NCBI RefSeq assembly: GCF_029407905.1
Contig: NC_073628.1
Coordinates: 84,254,501-84,318,500, forward strand
Source of the DNA: Bubalus kerabau
Lineage: Eukaryota; Chordata; Mammalia; Artiodactyla; Bovidae
Direction: 5' to 3'
Length of the DNA: 64,000 bases
The position numbers and the translations under genes were made by a program. Below, in pieces: positions 57,680-64,000 of the stretch (positions within the stretch are counted from its first letter, which is position 1; every line of letters starts with the position of its first letter). The notes under the pieces were generated by a model. The model was not told the origin of the DNA. It saw only the letters and a program-made list of their open reading frames with translations, and searched no databases.

Positions 57680-58103
57680 ATTACTTGTCCTTTAATAAAT
57701 TTACTGTATTCTACACAGAAGGTGGCTTCCCTGACATTCTGTTAAGACCACTTGCGGAGATTTTTTTTTATGTTTAAATTTTTTCAAAAGCAGAGACATA
57801 CAATCAACCCCAAAGAAAGACAGATAAGGATAGTGTTACAGTTTCTGGATTTACTATAAAATGGGAAGTTGGTGAATTTCTGCCAAACATACCTTTATGT
57901 TTAAGATGAGATTTTTTTTCCTACTTGTCTACCTGACATTTCAATTGAAAAAACTTTCAAAATTAAAATGAATAAAAAATTCTTTACAACCAACTACAAG
58001 CGAAGACAGATGGAGAAATCTGGCTCTGTCTACCTAACATGAATATGCAAAGGAGGGTCAGTTTTTATGAAGTCTGACAAATTTATACAAGCCTCAGAAA
58101 TAG

Positions 58104-58320
58104 AAGACTTCCCCGGTGGCTCAGCGGTAAAATATCCACCCGCCAGTGTAGGAGATGAGGGTTCAATCCCTGGGTTGGGAAGATGCCCTGAAGAAAGAAA
58201 TGGCAACCCACTCCAGTATTCTTGCCTGGGAAATACCAGAGACAGAGGAGCCTGGCGGGCTACAGTCCATGGGGTCGCAAAAGAGTCGGACATGACTCAG
58301 CAACTAAACAACAACAGCAA
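58104..58320 (+). mobile_element. Bov-tA SINE
   Basis: Forward copy from 'aagacttccccggtggctca' to 'caactaaacaacaacagcaa'. The target-site duplication is cagaaatag at 58095-58103 and 58321-58329. Confidence 0.93.
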
Positions 58321-58329
58321 CAGAAATAG

Positions 58330-59159
58330 GAGCTATAATGTTATTAGTCATTACAGCTACAGACCAATATGTAAGTGCAAATTTTCCCATTTTCCCAAAG
58401 GATGCATCACTGTCTTTAACAAGGATTAAATCCACTGCTCATCTCTGCCTCTACCCCCCGACCCACAACCACCAGCACCACCACCAGTTTTTATTGACTG
58501 GCATGATCATATGTACAAAATTCAATAGTAGAAAAGTTTTATTGTCTGCAAATATTTCCTGGCCATTTTTATTATTTATTTCTTTATTATCACTGAAAAT
58601 AACTTTGTCATACAGAAGAGTGTTTTAAAAAAAATCCATACCACATGCCAAATACGCTAGATATGCCACTGGTTCAGCTTTCTGACAAGACGGTTTCAAG
58701 AGGAGAAGAGAAGGTGAGGCTTTGGGAGAGGAGAACCAAGCCAAGATCACGAAGACCTGGACTGCCGGGCTAATGAACTTGGACTACAGTCTCTAGGGAA
58801 ATTAACAGAGCTTTGACTATCCCAAATGTAAGACTTCCAAGTATTAAGAGCAAAGCAACCCCCAAATGTAAGTAAAAGTCAAACTGGAAATAATATTTTA
58901 CAGAATACATTATGATGGAAGGGTTAACACATTCTGTACATAAAGAACTCACAGAAATAGGTGAAAAAACCCTCTAAGATGCCAATAGATAACTTGGCAA
59001 CATAAACTCAACCAACACATAATGAAAAAAACCATATAAGGTTTCCCCACTAAGTCAGTAAAAAACAGAGACATAAGCAATCCAAGGGCTTGTGAGGACC
59101 AGTGCACAGTGGGAGGCTGCTGGAGACGCCCCAGGTGTACAGGACCTCGAGGGAAAGCA
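58330..59159. other. ITPKB intronic stretch, AT-rich, nothing recognised
   Basis: AT-rich sequence with T-rich and A-rich runs. Possibly includes old LINE remnants, but no element can be named and no gene is supported. Confidence 0.4.
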
Positions 59160-59570
59160 GTTCACAGATATGTTTTAAAGGCCATAAAAATGTCTGAAGC
59201 TTTCATCAGTTATTCTACCTCTGGAAACCTACTTAAGGAAATACTCTAAAATATGGAAAAACTTACAAGCACAAAGATGTTAATTAAGCCATTGTTTATT
59301 TAACAATAGCATTGAAAATAACTCAAGATCTAACAATAGAGGAATGATTAAATAAATTAGGGGTATGTCCTTGGGATTCATCATTCCGTGTTGAACAATA
59401 ACAGTTAGAAGGTAACATGGAAAATTTGGTCTAGTGTTAAGTGGTGGCAGGGGGGAAAGCAGAATAGTCTATGAAGATTGTGCATAATTAAAAGGCCAGG
59501 AGGAAATACATGAATGTATATGAATAGTTACGTGAATATGCATTTCTGCATATTAAGTTTATATTGACTT
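59160..59570 (+). repeat. L1M-type LINE remnant
   Basis: 'cattgtttatttaacaatag', 'aggaatgattaaataaatta' and 'ggggtatgtccttggg' follow the order of an ancient L1 3' region ('...caataggggaatggttaaat...' type). Non-coding. Confidence 0.55.
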
Positions 59571-59678
59571 CCATAAACCTATTTAAACCTTTGTTCTGAT
59601 TTCTTATTTATTATATTCTATTGTACTACATATAAGCTTGTAAGCATCCTCAAACCTCTTCGAATTAAGATGAAATAC

Positions 59679-59899
59679 AGGGACTCGCCTGTTGATCCAG
59701 TGGTTAAGAATCCACCTTGCCTTTCAGGGAACACTGGTTCGATCCCTGGACAGGGAACTAAGATCCCATATACCTTGGGGTCTGGGCAGGGAACTAAGAT
59801 CCCATATACCTTGGGGCAGCTAAGCCCACATGCTAAGTTGCCCCCAAGGCAACCCCCAACTAAGACCTGATGCAGCTAAATAAATAAAATTTTTAAAAA
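59679..59899 (+). mobile_element. tRNA-derived SINE with an internal 36-bp tandem duplication
   Basis: Forward cetartiodactyl SINE from 'agggactcgcctgttgatcc' to an AAATAAATAAA tail. The segment starting 'cagggaactaagatcccata' at 59751 is repeated at 59787. Target-site duplication: aagatgaaata at about 59668 and aagatggaata at about 59900. Confidence 0.85.
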
Positions 59900-60066
59900 G
59901 AAGATGGAATATAAATTAACCAGTTAATTAATAATCAACAAATCAATAGACTTAGTTAAAATTTTAGGGTTATGACAGTAGGGTTATAGGTTCTTTTACT
60001 TTATTCCTAAAATGTCTGTGATACAGTTAGTTGGCTTTTACAATTTTAAAAATGTACAGATCACAA

Positions 60067-60276
60067 GCAAGCTAAGTCGTGTCTGACTCTTTGTGACCCC
60101 ATGGACTGCAGCCCGCCAGGCTTCCTCTGTCCATAGGATTCTCCAGGCAAGAATACTAGAGTAGGTTGCCATGCCCTTCTCCAGGGGATCCTCCCAATCC
60201 AGGGATCAAACCCACGTCTCACGTCTCCTGCATTGGCAGACAGGTTCTTTACCACTAGCACCACTTGGGAAGCCCA
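60067..60276 (-). mobile_element. Bov-tA SINE
   Basis: Reverse copy from 'caagctaagtcgtgtctgac' to 'caccacttgggaagccc'. It lies immediately before a (CA)n tract. Confidence 0.93.
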
Positions 60277-60284
60277 GATCTCAC

Positions 60285-60285
<1 letters not shown>

Positions 60286-60317
<32 letters not shown>
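60286..60317 (+). repeat. (CA)n microsatellite
   Basis: About 16 CA units, uninterrupted, directly adjoining a SINE. Likely polymorphic. Confidence 0.95.
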
Positions 60318-60320
<3 letters not shown>

Positions 60321-60734
60321 ACATGCATACCCTGCTGTTCTGTCTCCTCCAGCACCTTCAGTACTTCTCCTCGCATTTGATCCAAGAACACAGCCGCCTC
60401 CAAAATGCCCCTTCATCTGAGGGAGAAGCAGCCTTCCTTCCCCTCTGGGCAGGCTCCTCAAGGTGCAGACTGGACACTGTTCCCTGAATGGGGCGCCATG
60501 GAACTCTGGAAGCCCAGGAACATCAGAGGAGGATAACAGCTAGAATAACAGAGTGAGTGGCCTTTCCAATACTCAGAACAGTAGTGAGGGACAGAGTTAT
60601 GTGTGACTCTCTCCCACAGAGACGAGAGCAAGATGGTTCGAGCAGGACCGTGAGGGTCATCTTTGTACCCCTTGCTACAAACACGGTGCCCAATCAAGAG
60701 CTCAATAAATGCTGTTGCTGGTGGGTTCATTTCC

Positions 60735-61365
60735 CTGCTGGCCTTTGAACAAATATTTATAGAGTATCTGCCACATGCTGTGTCCGAGGCACAGCGGCCA
60801 CAGCAGTGAACACAGCAAAGCCCCTCCCTTCCCAGTGGAAAAAGGCATAAATATATAAATGGTACATCATATAAATAAATACCGGGTACATCGGATGGCA
60901 GTGAGTGTTTTGCAGAAAGATAAAGGGAGGCAGAGGAAAGGGTGTGGCTCAGGGCAGGGGGAGGGTTTGCTATCTGGCCTGGGCGCTCAGGGAAGGCCTT
61001 CCTGCAGGAAGTGAGGAGCTGAGCCCTGCACACGGCCTGGTCCTGGCCAAGGTCAAGAGAGCAGCCCAGTTCAGGGGCCTGAGACACAGTGTGCTGGGCA
61101 AGATCAAAGGTCATCACGAGCTACAAGCGCCCGAATGGAACGAGCAAAGGAGGGTGGGAAAAAAAAAACAGGTCCATTCGGGCAGCACTCCTCAGGCTGC
61201 CTTGAGGATCTTGGCTTCTACTTGAGAGATATGGGAAGGCAGTGGGGGTTCTGGGAGAGGAGCATTGTGATCAGATTTGGGTTTTAAAGATCTCATTCAG
61301 CCTGTGTGAAGACAGACCTGGGGAACAGAAAGCAGGGCAGAGAGATCAGTTTTGAGGTTGTGTGA
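60735..61365. repeat. Ancient mammalian interspersed repeat (L2-like)
   Basis: 'gaacaaatatttatagagta', 'cacagcagtgaacacagcaa', 'tcagggaaggccttcctgca', 'gcattgtgatcagatttggg' and 'ttttaaagatctcattcag' appear in the order of a well-known old repeat. An A run at 61160-61169 interrupts it. Family name uncertain. Confidence 0.5.
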
Positions 61366-61672
61366 TTGTCCGGGTAAGAGAGGAAGATGGATTAAAAAAC
61401 AAACACCCAACAGCTCTCTGCTTTGGACCATGACTGTTTTACCTCTGGGTGTGAGAGCACGACTCTTTCACATGCCCACTCCAGCCTGGAGGTGAGATCC
61501 CTGTTCATAGGAGGTGCTTGCAAAGGCCTTGGGATCCTGACATCATGAAAACAGGAAGGAATTCTGGACCAGAGATAAGCACCTGTCTGTGGGCTGATGA
61601 GGGGTGCTGCCCTGGGTGTGCTTCTGTGGGAGGTGAAAGTAATTTCAGGTTTGATGAAGGGGTGTAGATATC

Positions 61673-61878
61673 CCTGGTGGCTCAGATGGTAAAGTGTCTG
61701 TCTACAATGCAGGAGACCCGGGTTCAAACCCTAGGTCGGGAAGATCTCCTGCAGAAGGAAATGGGAACCCACTGCAGTATTCTTGCCTAGAAAAATCCCA
61801 TGGACGGAGGAGCCTGGTAGGCTACAGTCCATGGGGTCGCAAAGAGTTGGACACGACTGAGCGACTTCACTTTCACTT
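61673..61878 (+). mobile_element. Bov-tA SINE
   Basis: Forward copy from 'cctggtggctcagatggtaa' to 'gactgagcgacttcactttc'. The target-site duplication is tgtagatatc at 61663-61672 and 61879-61888. Confidence 0.95.
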
Positions 61879-61888
61879 TGTAGATATC

Positions 61889-63804
61889 TCACTCCAGACT
61901 GCAGCTCCTAATGAGAGGTGTGAACTCAGGCAGACAAACAGGAAGACCGTCTGGGGGACAGAGCTTGCATTTGGTTTCTGTCCCCCAATTCCAGTGATCA
62001 GAAATACCCACTACCCTCAGAACACTGGTCCTTCCTAACCAGAAACCTGCTTCTGACAAGTGGAGAACATGGAGAACGTGCTTTATACTGTGCCAAGTGT
62101 ATGGCAAGAATGTTTTTCTGGATATTCCTGTTTTTAAAAAGGGAAGCACTGGAGCAATTGTGAAAACACCTTCAGTCTTGCTGAGGAGTAGGGATGACAT
62201 GAAGAAGACCAACACAGAGACCTCGGCGGTCTAAACACAGTCACAGGAACTGTGACTCCAGCCAACTCCCAACCTGTAGCCAGAGTCTCAACTCTCACCT
62301 ATCAAGGGAGTCTTCTAAATTCTCAAGATGTATGGAAATTTTGATAGATCTTTGGTACCTATAGAGTACAGAATATAGCACAGCATAGATTGATACATAA
62401 TGCACATCATATACATGAGATGTATGTCATATATTTCTACTTTGGCCTTTCGGCTTTTTTATGTATCTGCACAAATGGGAAATGTTACAAGCCTGTGTGC
62501 AATTTAAGTTTCTATATCTGGATTGTCCTGAAAACCCGCCAGAGTTGCAGGAAGCTCCCGCTTGTTCTGCCGAGATCGCTCTTCCAGATAGGCTCAGAGA
62601 CCTGCTCTTTTATTGTTCTGTTTAATAATGCATAAAGATTAAGCACAAATTCACAAAGAGTGGTTTTACTTTTTCCCCTTCTTTGGCTCAGTCACTGCAT
62701 AACTGGAGGACAGAGTCAGGAGGTTTTATGGTTCACACATGCCTCAAGCTCACCCACATGCCACTCCACCTCAGCTGCCGCCCTCCAAAATTGGCGTGAT
62801 CAGCTCTACATCACAAGCATTTTCTGGGGGTGGGATTCCATGGTCTTCGAGGTTCTACAAAGGACTGGGGTGGATTCAGAAGTTCTTGTACCAAGTGTAC
62901 GGCAAACCAGCAATTATAAATATATATTTTTAAGCATTAGTTTAAAAATATCTAAAATCAACAGCCCCTCTTCAAACATCTTACTCATTCTTTACTGATC
63001 CTTTCCTTTTATCCCCCCACTCTTTTCATTTCTCTAGAATCCCTATTTGCTTCCTTTTCATCATTACCTAACCACCAAGTCCTGCTCTGCTCCCCTGAAA
63101 GTCTTCAAAAAAACCCCTGCAGGGTCTGTTCCTTTTCATTCCTAGCAACCTGATGCAGCGTGCTCCCCCCAACTCCTGAAAATTAACCGCTCCATATTCC
63201 TATTAGGTGGAAGGCCAACCCAGTTTCCTCCAAAACGAAGCAGGATGACAAAGCACCTCGGGAGACCTGCAGTTGACCTGCATGTGGGTTTTCTGTACTC
63301 CCCAAGCCCTGTATCAGAGGGGAAGGAGACTTATCCTTCAGACCCTGTGTGTATTTCAAGACAAGAGGAAAAAAAGGAACCCTGCTCTCAGAAAGGAATA
63401 CTCTGCTGTAACTGGTGTTTACCACGTTCCACTGGGTGCTGAGGAGGAAGTGGTTACTATAACCCCAAGGGGGAAATGCTCGCTTGAAACAGGAAAATGG
63501 AACTCTTACTACTTTCCACTAGCAGTGTGCAAGAAGTCCGGCCACACTTGGAAATGCTTGCACAGCACTCTCCTCCAGAGCAGAGTGTCTAAGGCTCAGC
63601 CCCATTACCCTCAAAAAGCACAGATCAGGATCCAGATACAGGTCCACTCTTTTCCAGAAACATCTCAGCATTGGAAAACTTCTCACTATCGCTTCCCTTA
63701 TCTCTAAGCAGACAGATGGTCAGGAGCCCCTGGGCAGCTGGGGGGAGGAAGAGGGGGAAGAAGGCTGGATGGTGGATGGGAAAGAATACTCAACTGAGCA
63801 AGGG
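61889..63804. other. ITPKB intronic stretch without recognised elements
   Basis: 1.9 kb of mixed composition without ruminant SINEs. AT-rich at 62320-62450 and 62910-63060. No coding exon is supported on either strand. Confidence 0.45.
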
Positions 63805-64000
63805 TCAGACAACCGGGGCTCTGGGCCCAGCTTTGCCATTTACTAGCTGTGGAACCTTGGGCAAATTACTCAACCTTCCTGCTTCTCGGTTTCTACTTCC
63901 CCTATAAAACGGGGATATTATTAACTGCTCTGCTCACATCTTTGGTTGTGAGAGTGATATGGAATAAGGCATAAAGGTGAAGGTTCTCAGGACACTCCAA
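63805..64000 (+). repeat. MIR SINE (reaches window edge)
   Basis: 'cagctttgccatttactagc', 'ggaaccttgggcaaattact' and 'ataaaacggggatattatta' is a typical MIR core. Confidence 0.8.

Larger units (their letters stand above)
36234..64000 (-). other. ITPKB: ITPKB long intron, partial (continues past window)
   Basis: At least 27.8 kb upstream of the calmodulin-binding exon, before the large N-terminal exon that lies beyond the right edge. It holds many SINEs, BovB and L1 pieces, several MIRs and two copies of an old local duplication, all listed separately. No additional coding exon with ITPKB-like or other family sequence was found in either orientation. Confidence 0.8.

Overview
This window is mammalian nuclear DNA from a ruminant, most likely a bovid such as cattle, bison, sheep or goat. 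The evidence is the dense load of ruminant-specific retroelements on both strands: Bov-tA and BOV-A2 SINEs, BovB (RTE) LINE 3' ends, and the longer cetartiodactyl tRNA-derived SINEs. The genes are intron-rich with GT-AG splice sites. Older pan-mammalian repeats (MIR, L1M, a MaLR LTR, MER20-like and other hAT-type elements) lie between them. There are no bacterial operons, CRISPR arrays or phage genes.

The one gene with coding sequence here is ITPKB (inositol-trisphosphate 3-kinase B), on the minus strand. Six consecutive coding exons at 36134-36233, 34688-34901, 29788-29992, 27628-27729, 26010-26081 and 24926-25141 splice into an uninterrupted frame of 302 residues plus a stop. They encode the calmodulin-binding segment and the whole inositol-polyphosphate-kinase catalytic domain. 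The 3' UTR runs from 24925 to about 21970, where a minus-strand AATAAA sits. The large N-terminal coding exon and the promoter lie beyond 64000, so 36234-64000 is the distal part of one long intron.

The first ~0.9 kb holds two plus-strand AATAAA signals and no recognisable coding sequence. From the mammalian gene order (STUM + and ITPKB - converging), it is probably the 3' UTR end of STUM. The ~21 kb between the two 3' ends (about 0.9-22 kb) is intergenic and largely repeats. It includes an L1 broken up by two SINEs and an inverted L1, a 600-bp BovB remnant with decayed reverse-transcriptase C-terminal coding sequence, a MaLR LTR, two hAT-type elements and two short minisatellites.

The most unusual structures are two local duplications. 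One is a recent 202-bp copy (4 mismatches) of the ITPKB transcript-end region, including its poly(A) signal, lying 1.29 kb further downstream and bounded by a 20-bp imperfect direct repeat. The other is an older ~250-bp duplication inside the long ITPKB intron, of which only one copy was later interrupted by two SINEs with clear target-site duplications. I found no convincing evidence of a new biological system.
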